Below are positions 1-8,871 of a stretch of 64,000 nucleotides of DNA, piece by piece; position 1 is the stretch's first letter, and the number at the start of each line of letters is the position of its first letter. The stretch covers positions 62,001 through 126,000 of the forward strand of contig JABIVD010000027.1 of NCBI GenBank assembly GCA_018667335.1. Reading direction: 5' to 3'. The notes beneath the pieces were generated by a model that made no database searches, had not been told where the DNA came from, and worked only from the letters and a program-made list of their open reading frames with translations. This DNA comes from Rhodospirillaceae bacterium. Its GTDB lineage: Bacteria; Pseudomonadota; Alphaproteobacteria; UBA6615. Made by a program: the position numbers and the translations under genes.

Positions 1-1
1 G

Positions 2-724
2 GAGCAGGATTTCAAATCCATCGCACGTTATACAATCGAGGAGGCCTACGAGGTCGCAGACGCCATCGAACGCGATGACCGCGACAGCCTGCGCGAGGAA
101 CTCGGAGACCTGTTGCTCCAGGTGGTGTTCCACGCGCGCATGGCCGAGGAAGAGAAATCCTTCGACTTTGACGATGTCGCCGGCGCCATCGCCGACAAGA
201 TGGTGCGTCGCCACCCGCATGTTTTCGACACCGAAAACCACGACCCGGACAAGAGCCTGCGCGACAATTGGGAGACACAAAAGGCGAATGAACGCACCGA
301 GAAGTCCCGCGCGCGCGGTGAAGAGCCGGGCCTGCTCGACGATGTCCCGATCGGCCTCCCCGCCCTCACCCGTGCGGAAAAACTTCAAAAGCGTGCGGCG
401 CGCTCTGGCTTCGATTGGGCGGAGATCGGCCCGGTCCTTGAAAAACTCGAAGAGGAACTGGGCGAACTGAAGGCCGAAATCAACGACGGCGGAGCCCCCG
501 AACGACTGGCAGACGAAATGGGGGACGTTCTATTTTCTGTCGTCAATCTCGCCCGCCACCTGGAACTCGACCCGGAAGACGCCCTGCGCGGCACCAACGC
601 AAAATTCGTGCGCCGCTTCAAGTATGTCGAGACCTCGATCCGTGATGACGGGCAGAAACTTGAAAAGGTTGGATTGGATGTTTTGGAGCAACGTTGGCAA
701 CAGGCCAAAAAACGTGGCCTATGA
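2..724 (+). CDS. mazG: Nucleoside triphosphate pyrophosphohydrolase MazG (5' end cut by window edge)
   Basis: The reading frame is already open at the first bases, so the true start lies outside the window. It hydrolyses (d)NTPs to the monophosphate and pyrophosphate, a house-cleaning role in the cytoplasm. Two MazG helical repeats are visible. The first begins near the edge, with a Y-T-I-E-E-A-Y-E-V metal-binding helix and EELGDLLLQVVFHARM. The second, in the C-terminal half, has LEKLEEELGELKAE followed by DEMGDVLFSVVNLARH. The E-E-x-x-E and E-x-x-D pairs are the expected Mg ligands. Only the extreme N-terminal region is missing. The next gene is a separate unit about 130 bases downstream. 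In related genomes mazG lies near hflX and hfq, which are here on the other strand after an insertion of the sulfotransferase gene. Confidence 0.93.
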   Translation, partial: EQDFKSIARYTIEEAYEVADAIERDDRDSLREELGDLLLQVVFHARMAEEEKSFDFDDVAGAIADKMVRRHPHVFDTENHDPDKSLRDNWETQKANERTEKSRARGEEPGLLDDVPIGLPALTRAEKLQKRAARSGFDWAEIGPVLEKLEEELGELKAEINDGGAPERLADEMGDVLFSVVNLARHLELDPEDALRGTNAKFVRRFKYVETSIRDDGQKLEKVGLDVLEQRWQQAKKRGL

Positions 725-845
725 GGTGACGAACCCTCTAATCCCTTAAAATCCAACGAAAAATCAAGCACGCATTAATCTCGTTTTCCTACATTCGACC
801 CGCGATGCAAACGCACGCGCACGCTGTGCGTGCCACATGAATGGC

Positions 846-851
846 GGGGAG
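846..851 (+). promoter_or_regulatory. Ribosome binding site deciding the start of the TPR-sulfotransferase
   Basis: A GGGGAG run lies 7 bases before the ATG at 859. An in-frame ATG at 841 sits upstream of this motif, so the Shine-Dalgarno would fall inside the coding region if that ATG were used. This supports 859 as the start. Confidence 0.6.
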
Positions 852-858
852 AATATCG

Positions 859-2973
859 ATGGATATGAGCATTCTCGACGGGCGTACCGACGGGCCAGGG
901 CTGAATGATCTGCTCGAACATGCGCGCGACGCTGTGCGTGGCGGGCGCCTGGGTGAAGCGCGTGACACCTGCGAATCCCTCATCGAGGCGCACCCTGAAC
1001 AGCCCGATGCGTGGTTCCTTTCGGGTATGACCGCGCTGCGCAACGACGACACCGATAAGGCACACACACATCTGTCGCGCGCGGTCGACATGCGCCGCGG
1101 CTTCGCGCCATACCGGATCGCCCTGGGCCAAACACTCCGGCGCCTCGGAGATTCAGACGGGGCCTACCGACAGTTTCATGACGCATGGATCCTGGATCCA
1201 CGAAACCATGAAGCCGTGTTCGGCCTCGCTGCCGCGCGCGCCGCAAAAGGCAACCGCGCCGAGGCAACGCATCTCCAGCGAATGGCCCTGCGCCTGTTAC
1301 GACGAAATGTGGGTCGCCATTTTGGCCGCAAAATCCTCGGATACGCTGCCGGCATCAACGCATTTGTGCGGACCATTCCCGGCGCGGGACCGTCGCGCGA
1401 GTTCCGGTCCGCCATGATGCTCGCACGATGGCTGACGAAGCGAGGCGACAACGGCGGCGCCTTCGCTGCACTCGAGCGTGCCCAGCGCGTCGCTCCCGAT
1501 GATGCGCGCCCGGTTATCGAACTGGGGCGTCAGGCCTTCGATGCAGAAAACTTCATGCTCGCCCTTGAGTATCTGGAGCATGCGCATGAGGTTGCCCCGC
1601 GCAGCCTCGACGCAAAGTGCGAATATGGCCGCGTGCTGAGCCGGCTGGCCCGCCACGAGGCCGCATTTGCGATCCTCGAGGACGCGCATCTTCAGAACCC
1701 GGATGCCATTCGACCGCTTCTGCTCCTGGGCTGGGCCCGTTATCGCGCCGGCCAGAGCCAACGCGCAATCTCGGATTTCGACGCAGTACTGGAACAGCTC
1801 CCCTCCTCAACCGAGGCGCATTACGGGCGCGCACGCGCACTCATCGATGCCGGGGAACTTGTGGATGCGAAGCGGTGGCTTCAGCGCTGCATCGCGCTTT
1901 CACCCGGCCACGCGGGCGCATTGCGCGAGCTTGCCAACATGAAGGACCTCGCCCCGGGCGATCCGAACTTTCATGGCCTGATTGCCGCCATCGAAAATGA
2001 CGCGACCCCGGCGCAACGGCGCGCCGTGCTGCACATGGCCGCCGGTGCAAGCTGCCACAACGTGAAGGCCTATGACGACGCGTTCGATCACTACCGCAAC
2101 GGCAATCTGCTCAAGGATGTGGTCTTCGACATTACGAGCCACACGAAATATATCGACAATCTGATCGAAACTTTCGACCGGCAGCATTTCGAGCGCACCC
2201 AGGCCTGGGGAAACCCATCGGATGTGCCGGTGTTCATTCTCGGCATGCCGCGTTCGGGCACGTCCCTGGTCGAGCAGATCCTGGCAAGCCACTCGCGCGT
2301 GCACGGCTCGGGCGAGCGCGAGGAAATGCTCCAACTCGTCGATCAGCTGTCTGATAACCTGAACGACAGCCGCCCCTATCCGGCGTGTGTCACCGGCCTG
2401 ACAGAGAACTCAACCAATCACATTGCCGAACGCTTTCTCGGCATCCTGAGACGCTCCGATCCCCATGCTGCACGCATCACGGACAAGATGCCCGGGAACT
2501 TCCACCATGTCGGCCTGATTGCGACCCTGTTTCCCAACGCGAAGATCATCCATTGCCAGCGCGATCCCCGCGATACGTGTCTGTCCATATTCTTCGGCGA
2601 CTTCGTGGGCAACCACACCTACTCCTACAACCTGACCAACCTGGGGCGTTACCACCGGCAGTATCAGCGGTTGATGGCGCACTGGCACGAGGTTCTGCCG
2701 GGACGCATTCTGGATGTGAAATATGAAGACCTGGTCGAGCGGCAGGAAGACCGCTCCCGCGAGATGGTCGCGTTCTGCGGCCTGGACTGGGAGGCCCGTT
2801 GCCTCGACTTCCACAAGACGTCACGCAATGTGCGCACCCGCAGCAATGCGCAGGTCCGCCAACCGATCTACCGATCATCGATCGCGCGCTGGCGCCCCTA
2901 TGCGGCGCATCTGGAGCCTTTGCTTGCGGCGCTGGCCGCCCCGGCAGACAGCTCGACGCAGGTGGTGCGTTAG
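859..2973 (+). CDS. Tetratricopeptide-repeat sulfotransferase family protein
   Basis: About 704 residues. The N-terminal two thirds (about 20-420) is helical and TPR-like, with recurring Trp/Leu/Ala/Tyr patterns such as DAWFLSGMTALRNDDTDKA and EAHYGRARALIDAG. The C-terminal third is a PAPS-dependent sulfotransferase domain. It shows the 5'-phosphosulfate loop GMPRSGTSLVEQ (around residue 462) and the 3'-phosphate region IIHCQRDPRDTCLSIF about 100 residues later. The fold should transfer sulfate from PAPS to an acceptor that the sequence does not reveal; a polysaccharide or a protein tyrosine is possible. No signal peptide is seen. The start at 859 is preferred because GGGGAG precedes it. The stop overlaps the stop of the convergent oxidoreductase gene in the tetramer TTAG. 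No pathway partner lies nearby. Confidence 0.85.
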   Translation: MDMSILDGRTDGPGLNDLLEHARDAVRGGRLGEARDTCESLIEAHPEQPDAWFLSGMTALRNDDTDKAHTHLSRAVDMRRGFAPYRIALGQTLRRLGDSDGAYRQFHDAWILDPRNHEAVFGLAAARAAKGNRAEATHLQRMALRLLRRNVGRHFGRKILGYAAGINAFVRTIPGAGPSREFRSAMMLARWLTKRGDNGGAFAALERAQRVAPDDARPVIELGRQAFDAENFMLALEYLEHAHEVAPRSLDAKCEYGRVLSRLARHEAAFAILEDAHLQNPDAIRPLLLLGWARYRAGQSQRAISDFDAVLEQLPSSTEAHYGRARALIDAGELVDAKRWLQRCIALSPGHAGALRELANMKDLAPGDPNFHGLIAAIENDATPAQRRAVLHMAAGASCHNVKAYDDAFDHYRNGNLLKDVVFDITSHTKYIDNLIETFDRQHFERTQAWGNPSDVPVFILGMPRSGTSLVEQILASHSRVHGSGEREEMLQLVDQLSDNLNDSRPYPACVTGLTENSTNHIAERFLGILRRSDPHAARITDKMPGNFHHVGLIATLFPNAKIIHCQRDPRDTCLSIFFGDFVGNHTYSYNLTNLGRYHRQYQRLMAHWHEVLPGRILDVKYEDLVERQEDRSREMVAFCGLDWEARCLDFHKTSRNVRTRSNAQVRQPIYRSSIARWRPYAAHLEPLLAALAAPADSSTQVVR

Positions 2974-3848
2974 TCGTTCGAAAGCAGGTGCAGGAGACTG
3001 GACGTGTCCCAACGGCCGCCGTCGCGCGCCTGGACCTGCGCATAGAACTGATCAACCAGTGCGGTCATCGGCAGCCGGGCCCCGTTGCGCGCGGTTTCGG
3101 CCAGACAAATACCCAAATCCTTGCGCATCCAGTCGACGGCGAAGCCAAATTCGAACTGGCCATCCACCATGGTCGACCAGCGATTTTCCATCTGCCACGA
3201 CTGGGCCGCACCTTTGGAAATGGTGCCGATCACCTTCTCCATATCCAGGCCCGACTTCATGCCAAAATTCATCGCCTCAGACAGGCCCTGGACCACACCA
3301 GCGATGCAAATCTGGTTGACCATTTTGGCAAGCTGACCCGATCCGCTCGGGCCGATCAGCGTGCAGGCCTGAGCGTAGGCGTCGATCACCGGCTGCGTAC
3401 GATCAAATGTTTCAGCCGCGCCACCAACCATCACGGTCAATGCGCCATTCTCGGCACCCGCCTGGCCACCAGATACCGGCGCGTCGAGGAAACCGATATC
3501 GAGCCCTGCGCATATCTCGGCGAGTTCGCGCGCCAGATCCGCCGATGCGGTCGTGTGATCCACCAGGATCGTCCCCGCCGTCATGCCAGCCAGAGCGCCG
3601 TCATCGCCAAGCACGACGCTGCGGACATCATCATCATTGCCGACGCAAACAAACACGATGTCGCTGCCCTGCGCCGCTTCTCGCGGCGTCGGGTGGGCTG
3701 ATCCGCCGCCGGCGGCGACCCAAGCCTCAGCCTTGGCGCCGGTGCGGTTATACACGGACACCGTGTGCCCGGCGGTCCGCAGGTGCCCCGCCATCGGGTA
3801 ACCCATGACACCGAGGCCGATAAACGCTGCCTTCACCTGATCGGACAT
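2970..3848 (-). CDS. NAD(P)-dependent oxidoreductase of the beta-hydroxyacid dehydrogenase family
   Basis: 292 residues, the usual length for the 3-hydroxyisobutyrate / tartronate-semialdehyde / glyoxylate-succinic semialdehyde reductase family. The N-terminus has the Rossmann motif FIGLGVMGYPMAGHL. NR in VYNRT suggests NADP preference. The substrate loop is DAPVSGGQAGAENG (about 120-133), and the catalytic lysine is in GSGQLAKMVNQI (about 170). The exact substrate cannot be settled from sequence. The gene is convergent with the sulfotransferase, sharing bases at the stop codons. It lies 19 bases downstream of the inositol-monophosphatase-like gene and is probably cotranscribed with it. Confidence 0.88.
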   Translation of the reverse strand: MSDQVKAAFIGLGVMGYPMAGHLRTAGHTVSVYNRTGAKAEAWVAAGGGSAHPTPREAAQGSDIVFVCVGNDDDVRSVVLGDDGALAGMTAGTILVDHTTASADLARELAEICAGLDIGFLDAPVSGGQAGAENGALTVMVGGAAETFDRTQPVIDAYAQACTLIGPSGSGQLAKMVNQICIAGVVQGLSEAMNFGMKSGLDMEKVIGTISKGAAQSWQMENRWSTMVDGQFEFGFAVDWMRKDLGICLAETARNGARLPMTALVDQFYAQVQARDGGRWDTSSLLHLLSND

Positions 3849-3867
3849 CCGTCCCCTCCTGTTTTAA

Positions 3868-4671
3868 CTATTCGTCGTCACGCGGCGACATCACCGCGGC
3901 TATCTTTTGCCAAACATCCCGGCTGCACGCTGTCAGCATATCGCCCTTCGGCTGGCTGAGATTGTAGCGTTCGCCATCCAGCAGGGCATTGTGACCACCG
4001 GCCTCGCGTACGAGGAAGCTCCCCGCCGCATGATCCCACGGCAACAGTTTCGTGTAGGCCGAAAACGCCCTCTCGCCCGAGAGTATCTGGACATATTCAT
4101 GCCCGGCACAGCGCGGGCGGAACACCTCCCGAACAATTTCGGGGGCCGCCTCCGCGCGCTCGCGCAGGTAGCGCGCCGCCGTGCCGACGAACGCAGCCTC
4201 TGCCCCGCTATCGCCGAGCGTTACGTCTTGCCCGCTCAGCCGGACACCATCTCCGCGCGCGCCGATGGCAAGTGCTTCAGAGACAGGCTCATATATCCAA
4301 CCCGCATGAACCTCACCGTGAACGACATAGGCCACGATGACCGCGAAAGTCTCTCGACCATTCGCAAAATTCCAGGTGCCGTCGACGGGATCGATAACCC
4401 ACACAGGATCGTCTGCCGCAAGTCGATCAAACACGGACTTGTCGGCGAAGACCGCTTCCTCCCCAACGACTGTGCTGCCCGGCACAAGATCGGGCAACCG
4501 CTGGGTCAACCAGGCCTCGGTCTCTATATCGGCGACGGTGACCAGTTCGCCCCCGTCTTTCTCATCGATCTCTCCGTCTTTGAGAGCACGAAACCGTGGG
4601 AGGATGATCTCCGCCGCCGCCGTTTTCATAAGTTCCGACACGCGATCCATGTCGGGGAGCAGAGCGTTCAT
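3868..4671 (-). CDS. Inositol monophosphatase family protein
   Basis: 267 residues, with the Mg-dependent phosphatase signatures in order: the GEEA metal site near 70, WVIDPVDGTWNFANG near 95, and the C-terminal WDHAAGSFLVREAGG near 210. Family members dephosphorylate inositol phosphates, histidinol phosphate or 3'-phosphoadenosine 5'-phosphate. The sequence does not decide which. PAP would be attractive because a PAPS-dependent sulfotransferase is close by, but that is only inference from proximity. The ATG overlaps the hflX stop as ATGA, so translation is probably coupled to hflX. Confidence 0.87.
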   Translation of the reverse strand: MNALLPDMDRVSELMKTAAAEIILPRFRALKDGEIDEKDGGELVTVADIETEAWLTQRLPDLVPGSTVVGEEAVFADKSVFDRLAADDPVWVIDPVDGTWNFANGRETFAVIVAYVVHGEVHAGWIYEPVSEALAIGARGDGVRLSGQDVTLGDSGAEAAFVGTAARYLRERAEAAPEIVREVFRPRCAGHEYVQILSGERAFSAYTKLLPWDHAAGSFLVREAGGHNALLDGERYNLSQPKGDMLTACSRDVWQKIAAVMSPRDDE

Positions 4672-6029
4672 TCTGTCACCACTTCCTGACCAAGACGCCT
4701 GCGAAACCGCGCAATGTCCCGCGGGGCCAGCCGAACGGTGATCCGGGCGCTCGCCCCACTGTCGTCGCGTTCTATGACCTCGCCTCTCTCATAGAGCCAG
4801 GCAAGTGCGGCACCGTCAGCGAACGACACATCAAAAGTCTCAACGCTTTCCTTGGTCGCGAGAATGGCGTCAATCCGCGCCAGGAATTCATCACAGCCCT
4901 CGCCGGTCACGGCGGACAGCATCACCACATCGTCACTGTGCCGGGCCCGATCAGCCAGAAACGCACGCTCATCAGCATCGATCAGGTCGATCTTGTTCAG
5001 GATCTCCATCTGAGCCGGCGGCCCCTTTGGTTCGCCGTCATCATCCTGCCGATCGACACCATCGAGCAAGTTTTCAAGGATTGCTTCCACATCCTTCTGC
5101 TGAGCGTCCGTGTCCGGATCGGCAGTGTCACGGACATGCACGATCACATCGGCTGCTGTGACCTCTTCCAGCGTCGCGCGAAACGCCGCCACCAGGTCGG
5201 TCGGCAGGTCCGAAATAAACCCAACAGTATCGGACAGGATCGCCGTTCTGCCGGATGGCAATTCAATTTGCCGCATGGTCGGGTCGAGGGTCGCGAAAAG
5301 CATATCCTCGGCATACACCTCCGCGTTGGTGATCCGATTGAACAGCGTCGACTTGCCCGCATTGGTATAGCCCGCGAGCGCGATCAACGGATACGGCACA
5401 CGTGCGCGGGCACGCCGATGCAGCCCGCGTGTCCGGCGCACCTGTTCGAGTTCGCGTTTAAGTCTGGTAATCCGATCGTCGATCAACCGCCGGTCGATCT
5501 CGATCTGGCTCTCGCCCGGCCCACCAACGAACCCGAAACCGCCGCGCTGGCGTTCGAGATGGGTCCAGGAACGCACCAGGCGACTACGTTGATAACTGAG
5601 CGCCGCTAATTCTACCTGTAGTTGCCCTTCTCGTGTCCGCGCCCGCGCGCCGAAAATTTCAAGGATCAAGCCGGTCCGATCGATCACCTTGCAGGACCAG
5701 GCGCGCTCCAGATTGCGTTGCTGGACCGGCGTCAGAGCACCGCCGACAATGACGAGCCCGATCTCGTCGGCCTCGATCCGATCATGGACCTCCTCGACCA
5801 CGCCGCCACCGAACAAGGTCGAGGGTCGCGGTCGGTTGAGAGGCACGGCCCGCATGCTGACGACATCCAGCGCAATCGCATGCGCGAGACCGGCCGTCTC
5901 ATCGAGAAGCGTGTCCGCGCTCCGCCCACCATTGGCGTTGGAGTTGCCGCGAATGACAGGCTGAAGCACCAACGTTCTCGTTGGCGCCGCGCCGGTTTCA
6001 TCCGTCACCGAGTTCTCGTTTGTGCCCAA
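4668..6029 (-). CDS. hflX: GTPase HflX
   Basis: Ribosome-associated GTPase that rescues or splits stalled 70S ribosomes in other bacteria. The N-terminal HflX domain (about 25-190) includes the glycine-rich FGGGVVEEV and the linker GGFGFVGGPGESQIE. The G domain follows, with G1 GYTNAGKST, G3 DTVGF, and NKID as G4 near 350. Length (about 453) is normal for Alphaproteobacteria. The upstream-most start is a TTG at 6029, ten bases after hfq. A GTG at 6008 with GAGAAC upstream is a reasonable alternative, so the start is uncertain. It follows hfq directly and overlaps the next gene by ATGA, an hfq-hflX-phosphatase operon. Confidence 0.95.
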   Translation of the reverse strand: MGTNENSVTDETGAAPTRTLVLQPVIRGNSNANGGRSADTLLDETAGLAHAIALDVVSMRAVPLNRPRPSTLFGGGVVEEVHDRIEADEIGLVIVGGALTPVQQRNLERAWSCKVIDRTGLILEIFGARARTREGQLQVELAALSYQRSRLVRSWTHLERQRGGFGFVGGPGESQIEIDRRLIDDRITRLKRELEQVRRTRGLHRRARARVPYPLIALAGYTNAGKSTLFNRITNAEVYAEDMLFATLDPTMRQIELPSGRTAILSDTVGFISDLPTDLVAAFRATLEEVTAADVIVHVRDTADPDTDAQQKDVEAILENLLDGVDRQDDDGEPKGPPAQMEILNKIDLIDADERAFLADRARHSDDVVMLSAVTGEGCDEFLARIDAILATKESVETFDVSFADGAALAWLYERGEVIERDDSGASARITVRLAPRDIARFRRRLGQEVVTE

Positions 6030-6038
6030 GACGAGCGG

Positions 6039-6338
6039 TTACTCAACCGCCTCGACGTCGGCATCGACGTCAGCATCAGCATCAGCATCGACGTCCGCCT
6101 CGTCCGTTTCGGGCTCGAAGAGCTGGACCGGCACTGACGGCATCACCGTCGAGATCGCATGCTTGTAGACAAGTTGCGAATGCGCATCCCGGCGCAACAA
6201 GACACAAAAGTTGTCGAACCAGGTCACGACGCCCTGAAGCTTTACACCATTGACGAGAAAGACCGTGACGGGAGTTTTGTTTTTGCGAATGTTGTTCAGG
6301 AACACGTCCTGGACATTCTGTGACCGTTCTGCAGCCAT
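6039..6338 (-). CDS. hfq: RNA chaperone Hfq with an acidic Asp-Ala tail
   Basis: Hexameric Sm-like protein that pairs small RNAs with mRNAs. Sm1 runs through [13 protein letters not shown], and Sm2 carries [10 protein letters not shown], the canonical uridine-binding loop. The proximal-face glutamine in [10 protein letters not shown] is present. The core ends near residue 75. After it comes a tail of about 24 residues built of alternating Asp, Ala and Val with Glu at the end. Known alphaproteobacterial Hfq proteins often have short or acidic tails, so function is not in doubt, but the regularity here is striking. The start is the first Met, with a good match to family N-termini. hflX follows. 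Confidence 0.97.
   Translation of the reverse strand: MAAERSQNVQDVFLNNIRKNKTPVTVFLVNGVKLQGVVTWFDNFCVLLRRDAHSQLVYKHAISTVMPSVPVQLFEPETDEADVDADADADVDADVEAVE
6052..6104 (-). repeat. hfq: Short codon repeat in the hfq tail
   Basis: Alternating GAC/GAT and GCC/GCT/GTC codons encode the Asp-Ala/Val tail of Hfq. On the plus strand the six-base unit ATCAGC recurs three times in a row, flanked by GACGTC copies. Such a tract could slip during replication and change tail length in frame by pairs of residues. Confidence 0.7.
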
Positions 6339-6499
6339 CTTATAACCTCAGCTTTGTTCTTGTTTAGATTGTATTATTCGCTGTACGGGTCGATTTGTAT
6401 CATGTGGTCCCCGCCGCAACGCGGCATCCGAACACATGAGTATATACGTTAGGCTTCCCGGACTGGATTTCCAGTCATTCCTTCCATGATTTCGCGGTT

Positions 6500-7372
6500 T
6501 TATGCCGGCGTGAACGCCAGTGGCGTCGAATCCATGAATTCGGTGTAGCGGTCATGCAAGGCCGTGCTCAGCGATCCCGGCTTTCCGTTGGCGATGACCG
6601 TGTCGTCGATACAAGTCACCGGGGTCACGAAGTGCGAAGAGTTGCTCAGAAACGCCTCGCGCGCTTCGAGCGCCTCCTCACGGGAGAATTTTCGCTCCTC
6701 GACGGCGAGCCCCATCTCCTCTGCGAGGCGAATGATGGCCTGACGCGTGATACCGCGCAGGATGTCAGGACCCGCCGGACGGGTTACCAGGGTGCCGTCC
6801 GCCGTTACGATCCATGCGTTCGATGACGTGCCTTCGGTTACAAAACCATCCGCGTCACACATCCAGGCTTCGTAGGCGTCCGATTCCGTCGCAGCCTGTT
6901 TCCCGAGCACATTCGGCAGCAATGCGACCGTCTTGATGTCGCATCTGGCCCAGCGCAGGTCATCGATCGTGATCACCTTGACCCCTTCATCACGCATAGC
7001 AGCGGGGAACTCGGAAATTGGACGCACCGTCATGACCAGGGCGGAACGCACGTCTATCGGGAATTTGTGATCACGCGGGGCGACGCCGCGCGTGACCTGA
7101 ATGTAAAGAAGCCCCGTGGCGTAGCGATTTCGACGGACAAGCTCGCGCATGGCAAACCCGAGCACCGCACGCGACACAGGCCAGTCGATATGCAATTCGC
7201 CAAGAGAGCGATCGAGCCGGTCCAGATGGGGAGCCTCGTCGATCAGGCGGCCGCGATAGAGGTGAATAACCTCGTACACCCCGTCGGCAAACTGATACCC
7301 GCGGTCCTCGACATGCACCGCGGCACGGCGGTGCTCGATATAGCGGCCATTCACATAAGCAACACGTGGCAC
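6500..7372 (-). CDS. dat: D-amino-acid transaminase (fold-type IV PLP enzyme)
   Basis: 290 residues from a GTG at 7372. This start places GGAG six bases upstream and gives the family N-terminus PRVAYVNGRY; the frame stays open to a TTG at 7426 but without a better signal. It interconverts D-alanine or D-glutamate and 2-oxo acids, feeding peptidoglycan precursors. Motifs: VHVEDRGYQFADGVYEV (substrate pocket), the PLP lysine in DIKTVALLPNVLGKQAA, and EGTSSNAW, which binds the cofactor phosphate. Branched-chain aminotransferase and ADC lyase share the fold, but the N-terminal pattern matches D-amino-acid transaminases. It sits between trkA and hfq. A hairpin lies after its stop but has no U-run. 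Confidence 0.9.
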   Translation of the reverse strand: MPRVAYVNGRYIEHRRAAVHVEDRGYQFADGVYEVIHLYRGRLIDEAPHLDRLDRSLGELHIDWPVSRAVLGFAMRELVRRNRYATGLLYIQVTRGVAPRDHKFPIDVRSALVMTVRPISEFPAAMRDEGVKVITIDDLRWARCDIKTVALLPNVLGKQAATESDAYEAWMCDADGFVTEGTSSNAWIVTADGTLVTRPAGPDILRGITRQAIIRLAEEMGLAVEERKFSREEALEAREAFLSNSSHFVTPVTCIDDTVIANGKPGSLSTALHDRYTEFMDSTPLAFTPA

Positions 7373-7435
7373 GGTCAACTCCAGGTCTGCGCCATCCGGC
7401 GGTCGCGAAAACCGGCGACCGAACAATCCGACGAA

Positions 7436-8812
7436 TTAAAAAAACTCCAGACGAACCGCGAACATCCGCTCGACCTTGCGAACGGCATCCTTTGTCGCGA
7501 ACAGCACAATCCGGTCGCCGACGTTGATGACCGTTTCCTTGGTGGCCATCAGCACCTGATCATCGCGCAGGATGGATGCCACGATGACACCGGCCGGCAG
7601 CTTCGCATCCTTGATCGCCTTGCCGACGAGGCTCGACGTCTCAAGCGCTTCCGCCTCGATCACCTCGCCGAAATTCTCTCCGATGGAATGCACCGAGCGA
7701 ATGCGGCCGCGGCGGATGATCTGCAAGATCGTCGACACCGTGATAACGCGGGGATTGACGACCACATCGATGCCCAAGGGGGCCAACAACGGGTTGTAGG
7801 TGTTGCTGTTGACCAGCGTGACCGCGCGTTCCGCCCCGTAGCGCTTGGCCAGCAACGACGCGAGGATATTGACCTCATCATCATTGGTGATCGCCACCAC
7901 CGTGCTCGCCTTGCTGACGCCGGCCTCGGCCAGAATATCGGGATCGAGCGCATCACCATGAATGACATTGGTCTTGCTGAGCGTATTGGCTGCCTGTTCG
8001 GCACGCTCCTTGTTCAATTCGATCACACGCGCGGTGATTCCGGAGAAACGCTCCTCGATATCCGCCGCCAGGCTTTGGCCGATATTGCCGCCACCGATGA
8101 TGATGACCCGACGCGCCTCCTGCTCCTCATGGCCAAAAGCCGCCATCGCGCGCGGCACATGCTCGGCATCGATGACGATGTAGACCTCGTCCCCCGGCTC
8201 CAGATGATCGTCGCCGGTGGGCACCATTGGTTTGCCCTCACGGATAATGCCGACGATCGACAACCTCAGGTCCGGGAACAAAGTGGTCAGCTGACGCAAC
8301 GGGGTGTTCAGGATCGGACAATTCTCTTCGCACCGAACACCGATCAGCCGCAGTCGATTGTTGGCCAGCGGGATCATTTCAAACGAGCCCGGCACGGTGA
8401 ACCGCCGGCTGATCGCCCTGGCCACCTCGATCTCGGGAGAGATGATCACATCGATCGGCATATGATCGCGCGAGAAGAGATCGGCCCAGATCGGATTGCG
8501 GTAGGCCTGCGAGCGCACGCGCGCGATTTTCATCGGCACATCGAACAGCGAATGCGCGACCTGACACGCGATCATGTTCACCTCGTCAGCGAACGTGACG
8601 GCCACGATCATGTCGGCATCACGGGCACCGGCCGCCTCGAGCACGTCGGGATGCGAGGCAAACCCCACCATCGTGGTTACATCGAGCGTATCGCGAATAC
8701 GCCGGATCAACTCCGGGCTTTGGTCGATGACAGTGACATCCACGCGCTCCGAGGCGAGCTCGCGCGCGATACTCGATCCGACCTGACCGCCACCACAGAT
8801 AATCGCTTTCAT
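7436..8812 (-). CDS. trkA: Trk potassium uptake system peripheral protein TrkA
   Basis: 458 residues, the standard length. It is a cytoplasmic NAD(H)-binding regulator of the TrkH/TrkG potassium channel. There are two RCK repeats: the first starts with the Rossmann motif CGGGQVGSSIARELA, the second with IIIGGGNIGQSLA near 235. Each is followed by a TrkA-C domain (near 145-220 and 370-455). The partner trkH is not in the window. It directly follows ntrX on the same strand after a gap of about 60 bases, an order conserved in many Alphaproteobacteria, and is probably read through from the ntr genes. Confidence 0.96.
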   Translation of the reverse strand: MKAIICGGGQVGSSIARELASERVDVTVIDQSPELIRRIRDTLDVTTMVGFASHPDVLEAAGARDADMIVAVTFADEVNMIACQVAHSLFDVPMKIARVRSQAYRNPIWADLFSRDHMPIDVIISPEIEVARAISRRFTVPGSFEMIPLANNRLRLIGVRCEENCPILNTPLRQLTTLFPDLRLSIVGIIREGKPMVPTGDDHLEPGDEVYIVIDAEHVPRAMAAFGHEEQEARRVIIIGGGNIGQSLAADIEERFSGITARVIELNKERAEQAANTLSKTNVIHGDALDPDILAEAGVSKASTVVAITNDDEVNILASLLAKRYGAERAVTLVNSNTYNPLLAPLGIDVVVNPRVITVSTILQIIRRGRIRSVHSIGENFGEVIEAEALETSSLVGKAIKDAKLPAGVIVASILRDDQVLMATKETVINVGDRIVLFATKDAVRKVERMFAVRLEFF

Positions 8813-8871
8813 GGGAATCCCCTGAAATCAGCCGCACCGCCGGGCACAGCATTCACAGTACGGCCGCCCGC

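Noticed and set aside
814-832. GC-rich inverted repeat (GCACGC/GCGTGC) before the sulfotransferase
   Set aside because: Short arms in CG-rich alternating sequence, with no run of U and no placement that points to regulation.
6461-6476. Hairpin GACTGGA-tt-TCCAGTC after dat as a terminator
   Set aside because: The stem is perfect, but no U-run follows on the minus strand, so it is not called as a terminator.
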